NCBI GenBank assembly: GCA_025458865.1
Contig: JALORP010000008.1
Span: 1-64,000 of the forward strand
Source: Steroidobacteraceae bacterium
Lineage (GTDB): Bacteria > Pseudomonadota > Gammaproteobacteria > Steroidobacterales > Steroidobacteraceae
DNA length: 64,000 nucleotides
Direction of reading: 5' to 3'
The notes beneath the pieces are model-generated. The model searched no databases, was not told the DNA's origin, and saw only the letters and a list, made by a program, of their open reading frames with translations. Below, piece by piece: positions 31,173-39,885 of the stretch. The position numbers and the translations under genes were made by a program. How positions within the stretch are numbered: position 1 is the first letter of the stretch; each line of letters starts with the position of its first letter.

Positions 31173-31778
31173 TCAATCGAGGTCCCGTGCCAGCGCCTGC
31201 CGCGACTCGTCGCCGAGGCTCACGGCGTGGTCGTAGGCGGGGTGATCCACGCCGAGGCTGACCTGCGACCCGGACCTGACCGCCGCGCGCATCGCGGGGG
31301 TCAGCTCGAAGCGCAGCCAGTGGACGGACGAGGTTTTCTGCTCGTTCTCGCGCTCGAGGTCCTCGTCGGCGATGGCCCAGACCCGCTCGAAGCCCGCCAC
31401 CTGGACGTAGCAGCGCGTTTCGACGCCCTTCATGCGGGAGAGCGCCGCCTTGCGCTCATCCGCGTCCGGGAACTCGATCATCATCGTCGCCTTCCAGTTG
31501 CCGCCGTCGGGAATCAGCGGGTGGTAGGCGTCGAGCTCGCCCTGGATACCCTCGGGCTCGAAGATGCGCTCCACGCGCAGCATCTCCTGCACCTGGTACT
31601 GGATCGTCAGCCGGTCCTCGAACACCCAGGTGCAGTGGGGGCCGACCGCGACCGTGCGGGGCTTCTTGTGCGCCAGAACGCGGCTGCGGAAGTCGCCGCG
31701 CTGACGCGCGTACTGCTCGAGGCTGAACAGGTCCTGCGGCCGCAGCGGGCCGCGCAGCACGATGGCGGGGCTGGTCAT
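31173..31778 (-). CDS. DUF3501 family protein
   Basis: Protein of about 201 residues with no signal peptide or membrane helix. It matches the DUF3501 family by its opening (LRPQDLFSLEQYARQRGDFRSRVLAHKKPRTV), the FEDRLTIQYQVQEMLRVERIF segment and the C-terminal LRFELTPAMRAAVRSGSQVSLGVDHPAYDH. Function is unknown. DUF3501, an Fe-S oxidoreductase and a rubrerythrin form a recurring triad, which suggests a shared role in peroxide or redox handling. It starts 16 bases after the Fe-S gene and is followed by a terminator. Confidence 0.85.
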   Translation of the reverse strand: MTSPAIVLRGPLRPQDLFSLEQYARQRGDFRSRVLAHKKPRTVAVGPHCTWVFEDRLTIQYQVQEMLRVERIFEPEGIQGELDAYHPLIPDGGNWKATMMIEFPDADERKAALSRMKGVETRCYVQVAGFERVWAIADEDLERENEQKTSSVHWLRFELTPAMRAAVRSGSQVSLGVDHPAYDHAVSLGDESRQALARDLD

Positions 31779-31794
31779 GGTCGGCCGACTCCTC

Positions 31795-33144
31795 TCAGAT
31801 TCCATAGGCCTGCCGCAGCAGGCTCATCGGGTGCTCGGGGCCCCTGCCCTTGTCGGCGAGGCCGTGGGCGATCTGCTCGCCGGCCATCGGGCAGTCGCTC
31901 GAGTAGTGGTCCGCGCCGGCGCCAGACACGCGCTGGACCACGGGCCGCCCGATCTTCACCGAGTTCTCGTGGAACTCGCGCTTCACGGCGTAGGTGCCGT
32001 TGTGGCCCGAGCAGCGCTCGATCACCTCGATCGTGGTGCCGGGCACGAGCTTCAGCGCGTCGCGGGTCTTCAGGCCGATGCGCTGCACCCGCAGGTGGCA
32101 GGGCACGTGGTAGGACACCTTGCCCAGCGGGTTCCTGAACCCAGTGCTGAGCCTGCCCGCCTTGTGGCGCAGCATCAGGTACTCGAAGGGATCGAAGGTT
32201 CGCGACTGGACCTTCTTCACCGCCTCGTCGCCGGGAAACATCAGCGGCAGCTCCTGCTTGAACATCAGCGCGCAGGACGGCACCGGCACGACGATGTCGA
32301 AACCCTCGTCCACCATCCGCGCCAGCTGCGGGATGTTGTGGTCCTTGAGCTTCTCGACCGCCTCGAGGTCGCCGAGCTCGAGCTTGGGCATGCCGCAGCA
32401 CCTCTCCTTGGCGATCGTCGTGACCGGGATGCCGTTGTGCTCGAACACCGCGACCAGGTCCTCGTCCATCTGCGGCAGGTTGCGGTTGCCGTAGCAGGTG
32501 GCGTACAGCGCCACCTTGCCGCGCGTTTCGGCCGTCGCGACCGCCTCCATCGCCGGCTTGCGTCGGCGCGCCTCGCGCCCGCGGAAGGAGGCGGAGTGAT
32601 ACTCGGGAACCGGCGCCTCGGGATGCACGCCGAGCACCTTGTCCAGCAGCCTGCGCGCGCCCTTGCTGCGGTTCGCGGCGTTGACGACGCCGGAGACCAC
32701 GGGAATGCCGGCGATCGAGCCGACGAGGTCGGTGGAGGTCAGCACCTTGTCGCGCAGGCTCGCGCCTTCCTTGCGGAACCTGATCGCCTTCGCCCGCAGC
32801 ATCAGGTGCGGGAAGTCCAGGTTCCACGGGTGCGGCGGCACGTACGGGCACTTCGACAGGTAGCACATGTCGCAGAGGTAGCAGTGATCCACGACCTGCC
32901 AGTAGGCCGACTTGGGCACGCCGTCGAGCTCGCCGCTCGGCGAGTTGTCCACGTGGTCGAAGAGCACCGGGAACGAATTGCAGAGGCTGACGCAGCGGCG
33001 GCAGCCGTGGCAGATGTCGTAGACGCGCTCGAGCTCCCTGAACAGCGAGTCCTCGTTCCAGAAGTCCGGAGTCTTCCAGTCCAGGGGATGGCGCGTCGGT
33101 GCCTCGAGGCTGCCTTCGCGCGAGGAAGGGGTCTGTTCGCTCAT
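31795..33144 (-). CDS. Heterodisulfide-reductase-related Fe-S oxidoreductase
   Basis: Protein of 449 residues. The N-terminal half has two cysteine clusters for 4Fe-4S centres (CHGCRRCVSLC and CYLCDMCYLSKCP). The C-terminal half has CCG-type domains, with ERCCGMPKLELGD, PSCALMFKQELP and ERCSGHNGTYA. It resembles GlpC/HdrD-type electron carriers. No membrane helix is seen. Lying between rubrerythrin and DUF3501, it may pass electrons to or from rubrerythrin; that is inference. A strong hairpin separates it from rubrerythrin. Confidence 0.85.
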   Translation of the reverse strand: MSEQTPSSREGSLEAPTRHPLDWKTPDFWNEDSLFRELERVYDICHGCRRCVSLCNSFPVLFDHVDNSPSGELDGVPKSAYWQVVDHCYLCDMCYLSKCPYVPPHPWNLDFPHLMLRAKAIRFRKEGASLRDKVLTSTDLVGSIAGIPVVSGVVNAANRSKGARRLLDKVLGVHPEAPVPEYHSASFRGREARRRKPAMEAVATAETRGKVALYATCYGNRNLPQMDEDLVAVFEHNGIPVTTIAKERCCGMPKLELGDLEAVEKLKDHNIPQLARMVDEGFDIVVPVPSCALMFKQELPLMFPGDEAVKKVQSRTFDPFEYLMLRHKAGRLSTGFRNPLGKVSYHVPCHLRVQRIGLKTRDALKLVPGTTIEVIERCSGHNGTYAVKREFHENSVKIGRPVVQRVSGAGADHYSSDCPMAGEQIAHGLADKGRGPEHPMSLLRQAYGI

Positions 33145-33173
33145 GCGCGTCCGCCTTTCAATGCGTCGAAAGG

Positions 33174-33209
33174 CCGACGGGGCGGGCGTGGTGGCGCCCG
33201 CCCCGTCGG
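33174..33209 (-). promoter_or_regulatory. Strong intercistronic hairpin between rubrerythrin and the Fe-S gene
   Basis: A perfect 15-bp inverted repeat (arms 33174-33188 and 33195-33209, loop 6 bases) lies within the operon. On the minus strand it is followed only by CCTTTCG, a weak T run. It could partly terminate or stabilise the upstream mRNA, raising rubrerythrin over its partners. Confidence 0.6.
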
Positions 33210-33237
33210 ACCTGCCTCGCTTCCGGCCGGGACGGGC

Positions 33238-33654
33238 TCAGGCGAGCTGGTCCAGCGCCTTCTGGAAACGGTTGGCGTGCGAGCGCTCGGCCTTGGCCAG
33301 CGTCTCGAACCAGTCCGCGATCTCGTGGAAGCCCTCGTCGCGCGCGGTCCTGGCCATGCCCGGGTACATGTCGGTGTACTCGTGGGTCTCGCCGGCGATC
33401 GCCGCCTTGAGGTTGTCCGACGTCCCGCCGATCGGCAGACCCGTCGCCGGATCGCCCACCTGCTCGAGGTACTCGAGGTGGCCGTGGGCGTGGCCTGTCT
33501 CGCCCTCCGCCGTCGAGCGGAAGACGGCCGCGACGTCGTTGTAACCCTCCACATCCGCCTTCTGGGCGAAGTACAGGTACCGGCGGTTCGCCTGCGACTC
33601 GCCGGCGAACGCTTCCTTCAGGTTGTTCTCGGTCTTGCTGCCCTTGAGGTTCAC
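33238..33654 (-). CDS. Rubrerythrin without the rubredoxin domain
   Basis: Ferritin-like diiron protein of 138 residues, probably a cytoplasmic peroxide reductase. Ligand motifs are FAGESQANRRY, EGETGHAHGH, AGETHEYTDMY and AKAERSHANRF. Classical rubrerythrin adds a C-terminal rubredoxin with two CxxC motifs; here the protein ends after the four-helix bundle, so electrons must come from another protein. GTG 33654 is chosen because a GAGGAGGA ribosome site sits just upstream. First gene of the triad. Confidence 0.88.
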   Translation of the reverse strand: MNLKGSKTENNLKEAFAGESQANRRYLYFAQKADVEGYNDVAAVFRSTAEGETGHAHGHLEYLEQVGDPATGLPIGGTSDNLKAAIAGETHEYTDMYPGMARTARDEGFHEIADWFETLAKAERSHANRFQKALDQLA

Positions 33655-33711
33655 TGCGACTTCCTCCTCGGCTCGTGACACGGGTGTGGACTTTCGGGTG
33701 CCGCACCGCCT

Positions 33712-33766
33712 TTAGACACGGTCTAACACTGGCAGGGATATTCGGACGCGCCTGCGGCCAAGTCAA
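33712..33766 (-). promoter_or_regulatory. Promoter and palindromic operator candidate for the rubrerythrin operon
   Basis: On the minus strand, TTGACT (33761-33766) and AATATC (33737-33742) are spaced 18 bases apart. A perfect palindrome, TTAGAC-N3-GTCTAA (33712-33726), lies 10 bases downstream of that -10. This is a typical repressor position. The palindrome loosely resembles Rrf2/IscR-type sites; the regulator is unknown. Confidence 0.45.
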
Positions 33767-33879
33767 CCGCGCAGCCCGTGCCCCACGCCCCCACGCGGAC
33801 GGCGCCGGAACGCGTTGACCGGCCGCACCCGACCTGTAAAAGTTACGGGGATACACCGGAAGCCGAATCGCGACAAACC

Positions 33880-34131
33880 GTGTCCCGCAAGCCCCGCACG
33901 ACCGATTTCGAGGCCTCCATGGCCGAGCTCGAGCAGATCGTCGAGCGCCTCGAGCAGGGCGACCTGCCGCTCGAGGAATCCCTGCGCCAGTTCGAGCGCG
34001 GGGTCGCCCTCACGCGCAGCTGCGAAGCCGCTCTGAAGCAGGCGGAGCAGAAAGTCAGGGTGCTGAGCCAGCGACCGGGCGCAGAGCCCGAGCTCGAGGA
34101 CTTAGAGCCCGAAGACGGGGACGAGGCCTGA
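33880..34131 (+). CDS. xseB: Exodeoxyribonuclease VII small subunit
   Basis: Short helical subunit (83 residues, usual length about 80) that assembles with XseA to degrade single-stranded [44 protein letters not shown] is the family signature. GTG 33880 gives the usual short N terminus. It precedes ispA and dxs, the standard xseB-ispA-dxs operon. An acidic tail ends the protein. Confidence 0.94.
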   Translation: MSRKPRTTDFEASMAELEQIVERLEQGDLPLEESLRQFERGVALTRSCEAALKQAEQKVRVLSQRPGAEPELEDLEPEDGDEA

Positions 34132-34139
34132 ACCCCGCC

Positions 34140-35045
34140 GTGGCAGCCGTGAGCGAGGATCTCCACCAGCGCGTGGAGCGCTACCGGGTGCGCGTCGAGG
34201 CCGCGCTCGACCGCTTCCTGCCGTCGGCCTCGCAGCCGCCCGTGCGGCTCCACGAGGCGATGCGCTACGCCGTGCTCGGCCCGGGCAAGCGGGTCCGTCC
34301 CGTCCTGTGCTACCTCACCGGCGAAGCCGTCGGAGTCGAGCCCGTCCGGCTCGACGGGCCGGCGGCCGCGATCGAGATCATCCACGCCTACTCGCTGGTG
34401 CACGACGACCTGCCGGCGATGGACGACGACGACCTGCGGCGGGGGCGGCCCACGACCCACCGCGCGTTCGACGAGGCCACGGCGATCCTGGCGGGCGACG
34501 CGCTGCAGGTCCTGGCCTTCGAGATCCTCGCGACCGACCCGGCGATGGTCGAGTCGGCCGCGGCGCGCCTCGCGGTCATCCGGGTCCTGGCGGCGGCCAG
34601 CGGCACCGGGGGCATGGCCGGCGGCCAGGCGATCGACCTCGCCGCCGTCGGCGGCCGGCTGAGCCTGGCCGAAGTCGAGGAGATGCACCGGCGCAAGACC
34701 GGCGCCCTGATCGAAGCCAGCGTCCTGATGGCGGCGGACTCGCGGCCCGGGCTGCCGGCGGAGCGTCGCAATGCGCTGGCCCGCTACGCCGCCGCGCTCG
34801 GGCTCAGCTTCCAGATCGTGGACGACCTGCTCGACGTCGAGGGGGAGGCGGACGTCGTCGGCAAGCCGGTGCGCGCCGACGCGGCCTCGGACAAGCCGAC
34901 CTTTCCCGCCATGGCGGGCGTGGCCGCCGCCCACGCGCGCGTGGATGCCCTGTGCGCCGAGTCGCTCGACGCCCTCGGGGGCTTCGGCCCGGAGGCGGAC
35001 GGCCTGCGCGAGCTCGCCCGCTACGTGGCCACCCGCCGCCACTAG
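34140..35045 (+). CDS. ispA: Farnesyl diphosphate synthase (short-chain polyprenyl synthase)
   Basis: Condenses IPP with DMAPP and GPP to farnesyl diphosphate. 301 residues. First aspartate-rich motif DDLPAMDDDDLRRGRPTTH with LHEAMRYAVLGPGKRVRPVL upstream; second motif FQIVDDLLDVEG. GTG start, 8 bases after the xseB stop. Placement between xseB and dxs supports IspA. Confidence 0.95.
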   Translation: MAAVSEDLHQRVERYRVRVEAALDRFLPSASQPPVRLHEAMRYAVLGPGKRVRPVLCYLTGEAVGVEPVRLDGPAAAIEIIHAYSLVHDDLPAMDDDDLRRGRPTTHRAFDEATAILAGDALQVLAFEILATDPAMVESAAARLAVIRVLAAASGTGGMAGGQAIDLAAVGGRLSLAEVEEMHRRKTGALIEASVLMAADSRPGLPAERRNALARYAAALGLSFQIVDDLLDVEGEADVVGKPVRADAASDKPTFPAMAGVAAAHARVDALCAESLDALGGFGPEADGLRELARYVATRRH

Positions 35046-35079
35046 GCCCCTCCCGGGCCGACTCGGTTAGACTTCGCGG

Positions 35080-36975
35080 ATGGCCGACGACACCTACCCG
35101 AGGCTCAGCACGATCGCCTCGCCCGAGGACCTGCGCCGCCTGCCGGCGTCGGAACTGCCCGCGGTTGCCGCCGAGCTGCGCGAGTACCTCGTGCAGACGG
35201 TCGCGCGCATGGGCGGCCACTTCGCGGCCGGCCTCGGCACGGTCGAGCTCACCGTCGCCCTCCACTACGTCTACGACACGCCGCACGACCGCATCGTCTG
35301 GGACGTGGGCCACCAGGCCTACCCCCACAAGGTCCTGACCGGCCGCCGCGACCGGCTCGCCACCATCAAGCTGAAGGACGGCCTCGCGCCCTTCCCCTGC
35401 CGGCGGGAGAGCGAGTACGACACGTTCGGCGTCGGCCACTCGAGCACCTCGATCAGCGCGGCGCTGGGCATGGCGATCGCGAACGAGCGCAGCGGCGGCA
35501 ACCGCCGGGTCGTCGCCGTGATCGGCGACGGCGCCATCAGCGCGGGCATGGCCTGGGAAGCCATGAACCACGCCGGCAGCCTCGACAACGACCTTCTGGT
35601 CGTCCTGAACGACAACGACATGTCGATCTCGCGCAACGTGGGCGCGCTGTCGAACTACTTCGCCCGCCTGCTCTCGGGCCGCACCTACGACCACCTGCGC
35701 GAGAACTCCAAGAAGGTCCTGCGCAAGATGCCGGTGGCCTGGGAGCTGGTGCGCCGGTCCGAGGTGCACGCCAAGGGCATGATCCTGCCCAGCACCGTCT
35801 TCGAGGAACTCGGCTTCAACTACGTCGGCCCGATCGACGGCCACGACGTGAACCTGCTGGCGGAAACGCTGCGCAACATGCGCCAGCTCAAGGGCCCGCA
35901 GTTCCTGCACATCGTGACCCAGAAGGGCAAGGGCTACGCGCCGGCCGAGGCCGACCCGATCCTCTGGCACGGCCCGGGACCGTTCGACCCGGCGAGCGGC
36001 CTGATGCGCAAGGAGTCGGCCGGCGGCCCGGCCTACTCGCAGGTCTTCGGCCAGTGGCTGTGCGACATGGCCGAGGCCGACCCCCGGATCGTCGGCATCA
36101 CGCCGGCGATGCGCGAGGGCTCGGGGATGGTCGAGTTCGAGCGCCGCTTCCCGGAGCGCTATTTCGACGTGGCCATCGCCGAACAGCACGCGGTGACGCT
36201 CGCCGCCGGCCTCGCCTGCGACGGCCAGAAGCCCGTGGTGGCGATCTACTCGACCTTCCTGCAGCGCGCCTACGACCAGCTCATCCACGACGTCGCCCTG
36301 CAGAACCTGCCCGTCGTCTTCGCCGTGGACCGCGGCGGATTCGTCGGCGGCGACGGCGCGACCCACCAGGGGGCGTTCGACCTCACCTACCTGCGCTGCA
36401 TCCCGAACATGGTCGTGATGACGCCCTCGGACGAGGACGAGTGCCGCCAGATGCTCTACACGGCGACCACCCTCGAGCAGCCGGCCGCGGTGCGTTACCC
36501 GAGGGGACAGGGGACCGGCGCCCTGCCCCAGCGCGACATGCGGGCGCTGCCGGTCGGCAAGGCCGTCCTGCGGCGCGAGGGTCGCGGCGGACTCGCCCTG
36601 CTCGGGTTCGGCTCGATGGTCCCGGCCGCCGAGCGCCTCGCCGGGCCGTTCGACGCCACCGTGGTCAACATGCGTTTCGTGAAGCCGCTGGACGAGGACA
36701 TGGTGGTGGACATCGCCCGCCGCCACCGGGCGATCGTCACGCTGGAGGAGAACGTCGTGGCCGGCGGCGCCGGCTCGGCGGTGCTCGAGTGCCTGCAGGC
36801 GCATGGCCTGCACCTGCCGGTCCTGCTGCTCGGCATTCCCGACCGCTTCATCCATCACGGATCGCGCAACGAGAACCTTGCCGATGCGGGCCTCGATGAC
36901 GCGAGCCTCAGGCTCGCCATCGAGCGGTTCTGGTCACCGCTCGGCCTGCCGCGCGTAGTGCCCGCTGGCGCCTGA
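35080..36975 (+). CDS. dxs: 1-deoxy-D-xylulose-5-phosphate synthase
   Basis: First enzyme of the MEP isoprenoid pathway; condenses pyruvate and glyceraldehyde 3-phosphate using thiamine diphosphate. 631 residues. Seen are [16 protein letters not shown], the TPP motif [18 protein letters not shown], and the transketolase-type [13 protein letters not shown] in the central domain. ispA next door shares the pathway. Convergent with the kinase gene at 37 kb. Confidence 0.97.
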   Translation: MADDTYPRLSTIASPEDLRRLPASELPAVAAELREYLVQTVARMGGHFAAGLGTVELTVALHYVYDTPHDRIVWDVGHQAYPHKVLTGRRDRLATIKLKDGLAPFPCRRESEYDTFGVGHSSTSISAALGMAIANERSGGNRRVVAVIGDGAISAGMAWEAMNHAGSLDNDLLVVLNDNDMSISRNVGALSNYFARLLSGRTYDHLRENSKKVLRKMPVAWELVRRSEVHAKGMILPSTVFEELGFNYVGPIDGHDVNLLAETLRNMRQLKGPQFLHIVTQKGKGYAPAEADPILWHGPGPFDPASGLMRKESAGGPAYSQVFGQWLCDMAEADPRIVGITPAMREGSGMVEFERRFPERYFDVAIAEQHAVTLAAGLACDGQKPVVAIYSTFLQRAYDQLIHDVALQNLPVVFAVDRGGFVGGDGATHQGAFDLTYLRCIPNMVVMTPSDEDECRQMLYTATTLEQPAAVRYPRGQGTGALPQRDMRALPVGKAVLRREGRGGLALLGFGSMVPAAERLAGPFDATVVNMRFVKPLDEDMVVDIARRHRAIVTLEENVVAGGAGSAVLECLQAHGLHLPVLLLGIPDRFIHHGSRNENLADAGLDDASLRLAIERFWSPLGLPRVVPAGA

Positions 36976-36978
36976 CGC

Positions 36979-37022
36979 GCGCCGGATCCCGGCCGCGGCG
37001 CACGCGCTCCGCGCCGCGACCG
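36979..37022. repeat. Minimal copy of the intergenic repeat arms
   Basis: Between the convergent stops of dxs and the kinase gene, the right arm of unit B (GCCGGATCCCGGCCGCGGCG, 36981-37000) is followed after a few bases by the left arm GCGCCGCGACCG (37011-37022). The two pair almost perfectly. The whole intergenic space is this hairpin, so it may serve as a bidirectional terminator-like structure. Confidence 0.55.
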
Positions 37023-37026
37023 TCCG

Positions 37027-38355
37027 CTAGCCGCCCTCGTCGGAGCTGCCGCCCTGCAGGCGGCCGATCAGGCTCTTCAGGAACACGCGGTGGAAGCGCA
37101 GCTGGCTGGCCTGCGAGGCCTGCTCCAGCAGCGTCGAGCTGACCTGCAGGATCGTCGCGGGGGTCTCGGCGAGAATGGTCGCCTGGCGCCTCGCCCCGCG
37201 CACGAAGCTCGTCTCGCCGAAGCAGCTGCCGGTCTCCAGCCGCCCGATGGGGCGGCCATGCCGCTCCACGGCGCAGCTGCCGGACACGATGACGTAGAAG
37301 CGGTCGTCGGTCGCGCCTTCCCTCACGATCTCGTCACCCGCGGCGTAGTTGTGCCAGCCGGCCGCGCGCAGGACCTCCCAGATCTCCGCCGTCGAGAACT
37401 CGTGGAAGAAGGACAGCTTGCGCAGTCGCGCGAAGCGCTCCTGCCACTCCAGCTTGTCCGAGCTGGCGCGCAGGTGCGCGTGCACGCGCCCGAGCGCGGC
37501 GGCGAAGTCCGCCCCGCTCGAGTAGCGGCGCAGGGGGTCCTTGCGCAGCGCCATCGCCAGGATGCCCTCGAGCTCGACCGGGATGTCCTGGCGCAGCGAC
37601 GCCGCCGGCGCCGGAGAGGCGTGGACGATCTGCTGCAGCAGCTTGGCGAGCGTCCCGCCGCGGAAAGGCCTGAAGCCGGTCAGCAGTTCGTAGAGGACCG
37701 CGCCCAGGGAGTAAAGGTCCGACTGCGCGGTGATCTCACCGCCCTGGACCTGCTCCGGCGACATGTAGCTCGGGCTGCCGGCGATGCCCTGGATGCGCGA
37801 GATGTCAGCGTCGCGCAGCAGGGCGATGCCGAAGTCGATGATGCGCACGTCGCTGTCGATGGTCAGCATGATGTTGCCGGGCTTGATGTCCCGGTGGACC
37901 ACGCCGCGCACGTGCGCGTAGTGCAGGGCCTTGGCGCACTTGTAGACGATGCCGACCACGTCGTCGATCGGCAGCAGGTTGTCCGGGCGCGTGTAGGCGG
38001 CGAGCGTGCGCGCGCCGTGCACGAACTCGGTGACGATGTAGCAGAGGCCGTCCTGCTCGCCCGCGTCGTAGATCGGCATGATGTTCGGGTGCTGCAGCAT
38101 GCCCACCATGTGGGCCTCCGACAGGAACATCTTGCGGGCGACGCGGATGCGCTCGGGGTCGTCGAGCGTGTCGATCTGGTAGACCTTGATGGCGATGTCG
38201 CGCCCGTACTCGGGGTCGTGCGACAGGTAGACGCAGCCCGTGGAGCCGCGGCCCACCTCGCGGATGAGGTCGTAGCGGCCGATGCGCTCCGGCGGCGGCC
38301 GCTCGGCGGGCGCGTTCTCGCGCGGGGGGCGCAGGATCGGCAGCGTCTTGCTCAA
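37027..38355 (-). CDS. Ser/Thr protein kinase with C-terminal cyclic-nucleotide-binding domain
   Basis: Cytoplasmic protein of 442 residues. The kinase domain (about 27-290) is complete: VGRGSTGCVY (35-43), K57, HRDIKPGN (154-161), DFG (174-176), GSPSYMSPEQ and SDLYSLGAVLYELLTG. A cNMP-binding fold (about 313-430) has the phosphate cassette FGETSFVRGARRQATI. No membrane helix. The start is TTG 38355. The fusion suggests a kinase gated by a nucleotide ligand, analogous in outline to cAMP/cGMP kinases; this is inference. Thirty kilobases away lies a second kinase fused to a receiver and MiaE. Confidence 0.88.
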   Translation of the reverse strand: MSKTLPILRPPRENAPAERPPPERIGRYDLIREVGRGSTGCVYLSHDPEYGRDIAIKVYQIDTLDDPERIRVARKMFLSEAHMVGMLQHPNIMPIYDAGEQDGLCYIVTEFVHGARTLAAYTRPDNLLPIDDVVGIVYKCAKALHYAHVRGVVHRDIKPGNIMLTIDSDVRIIDFGIALLRDADISRIQGIAGSPSYMSPEQVQGGEITAQSDLYSLGAVLYELLTGFRPFRGGTLAKLLQQIVHASPAPAASLRQDIPVELEGILAMALRKDPLRRYSSGADFAAALGRVHAHLRASSDKLEWQERFARLRKLSFFHEFSTAEIWEVLRAAGWHNYAAGDEIVREGATDDRFYVIVSGSCAVERHGRPIGRLETGSCFGETSFVRGARRQATILAETPATILQVSSTLLEQASQASQLRFHRVFLKSLIGRLQGGSSDEGG

Positions 38356-38475
38356 TTTCGGAACGGCCTTTGACGGGCCGCCGGCGCGGCGGCGGCGGGC
38401 AACGGGCGCAGGTTATGGGTCGAGTCGCGCCGCGACCGTGAACTGCGTCCCGCTTCAGTCCCGGCCGCGGAAGCC

Positions 38476-39423
38476 TCAGGCGAAGTGGTCGAAACCGTGA
38501 GCGACGTCACGCGGCAGGGGCGCTCCGTCGAGCGTCACGCCGGGCGCCGCCACGACCACGCCGATGCGCGCAAGCGGCGCGCCGGCGAAGTCGGGAGGCT
38601 CGGTCCCGGGCGGCAGCGTGAAGACAAGCTCGTAGTCGTCGCCGCCGGCGAGCAGGAACCGCAGCGCCGGGCCGTCGCCGGCGCAGTCCGCGAGATCGGC
38701 CGACACCGGCAGGCGGGCTCCTTCGAGCGCCGCGCCGACGCCGCTCGCGGCGCAGAGCTTGCCGAGGTCGGCCGCGAGGCCGTCGGACACGTCGATGCAG
38801 GCGGTCGCCGCGCCGCGCAGCGCGCGGCCGAGGCCGACGCGGGGCTCCGGGCGCAGGAACCGCGCGACGAGCCGCTCGCGCGCCCCCGCAGGGCCGCCGA
38901 TGCGCCCCTGCAGGACCGCAAGGCCGGCCGCCGCCTCGCCCGGCAAACCGCTCACCCACACCGTGTCGCCGGCCCGCGCGCCGGAGCGCCGAAGCGCCGT
39001 CGCGGGCGCCACGAAGCCCGCGATCGCGACCGTCGCCGTCAGGGGACCGGACGTCGTGTCGCCGCCGACCAGCGCGGTGCCGTGGCGCAGCGCGAGCGCC
39101 CCGAAGCCGGCGGCGAAGCCTTCGAGCCAGGCCTCGTCCGGGGCCGGCAGCGTCAGCGTCAGCAGCGCCCAGGCCGGATCGGCGCCCATGGCGGCCAGGT
39201 CGCTGAGGTTGACCGCGAGCACGCGGTGGCCGACGTCGGCCGCGCGCAGCCCCTTGGGGAAGTGGACGCCCTCCACGATCGTGTCGGCGGCCAGCGCGAG
39301 CTCGAGGCCCGGCGGCGGTGCGACGAGCGCGCAGTCGTCGCCGACGCCCAGCAGCACGTCGTCGCGCGAGGCGCCGAGGCCGCGCAGGTAGCGCTGGATG
39401 AGTTCGAATTCGCCGGCGGGCAC
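38476..39423 (-). CDS. thiL: Thiamine-monophosphate kinase
   Basis: Phosphorylates thiamine monophosphate to the diphosphate cofactor. About 315 residues. FELIQRYLRGL, GVGDDCALV, VNLSDLAAMGADPAWALL, GGDTTSGPL and CIDVSDGLAADLGKL are ThiL motifs of the AIRS fold. GTG 39423 is 14 bases after nusB and gives the usual N terminus. Last gene of the glyA-nrdR-rib-nusB-thiL run; pgpA, often next, is absent. Confidence 0.94.
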   Translation of the reverse strand: MPAGEFELIQRYLRGLGASRDDVLLGVGDDCALVAPPPGLELALAADTIVEGVHFPKGLRAADVGHRVLAVNLSDLAAMGADPAWALLTLTLPAPDEAWLEGFAAGFGALALRHGTALVGGDTTSGPLTATVAIAGFVAPATALRRSGARAGDTVWVSGLPGEAAAGLAVLQGRIGGPAGARERLVARFLRPEPRVGLGRALRGAATACIDVSDGLAADLGKLCAASGVGAALEGARLPVSADLADCAGDGPALRFLLAGGDDYELVFTLPPGTEPPDFAGAPLARIGVVVAAPGVTLDGAPLPRDVAHGFDHFA

Positions 39424-39437
39424 GGCCGGTCGCAGGG

Positions 39438-39884
39438 TCAGGCCGCGCCCCGCTCCGGGGCGCGGTGGACACGCGAGGCGCGGTCGAGGACGGCGTTGAC
39501 GAACTTGTGGCCCTCGGTCGCGCCGAACCGCCGCGCCAGGTCGACCGCCTCGTTGATCACCACCCGGTACGGGACATCGGGCCGGTGGATCAGCTCCCAC
39601 AGGCCGAGCCAGAGCAGCGCGCGCTCGACCGGGTCGAGCTGCGCGCCGGGGATGTCGGCGAACGCGGCCAGCTCGCGGTCGAGCGCCTCGCGCCCGGTCG
39701 CGACGTCCATGAGCGCCTGGCGGAAATAGCCGGCGTCGGCCTTGGCGAAATCCGGGTCGGACGCGAACTGCTGGTGGACGTCCTGCCAGGGCTGCCCGCC
39801 GAGCTGCCACTGGTACAGCGCCTGCATGGCGAGGCGGCGCGCCACGCTGCGCGCGCGGTTCGCCCGGCGGCGATCGTCCGTCAT
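39438..39884 (-). CDS. nusB: Transcription antitermination factor NusB
   Basis: All-helical RNA-binding protein of 148 residues that, with NusE, supports rRNA antitermination. RSVARRLAMQALYQWQLGG, LDPVERALLWLGLWEL and the VVINEAVDLARRFGATEGHKFVNAVLDR block are diagnostic. Starts one base after ribH, the usual ribH-nusB pair. Confidence 0.96.
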   Translation of the reverse strand: MTDDRRRANRARSVARRLAMQALYQWQLGGQPWQDVHQQFASDPDFAKADAGYFRQALMDVATGREALDRELAAFADIPGAQLDPVERALLWLGLWELIHRPDVPYRVVINEAVDLARRFGATEGHKFVNAVLDRASRVHRAPERGAA

Positions 39885-39885
39885 C

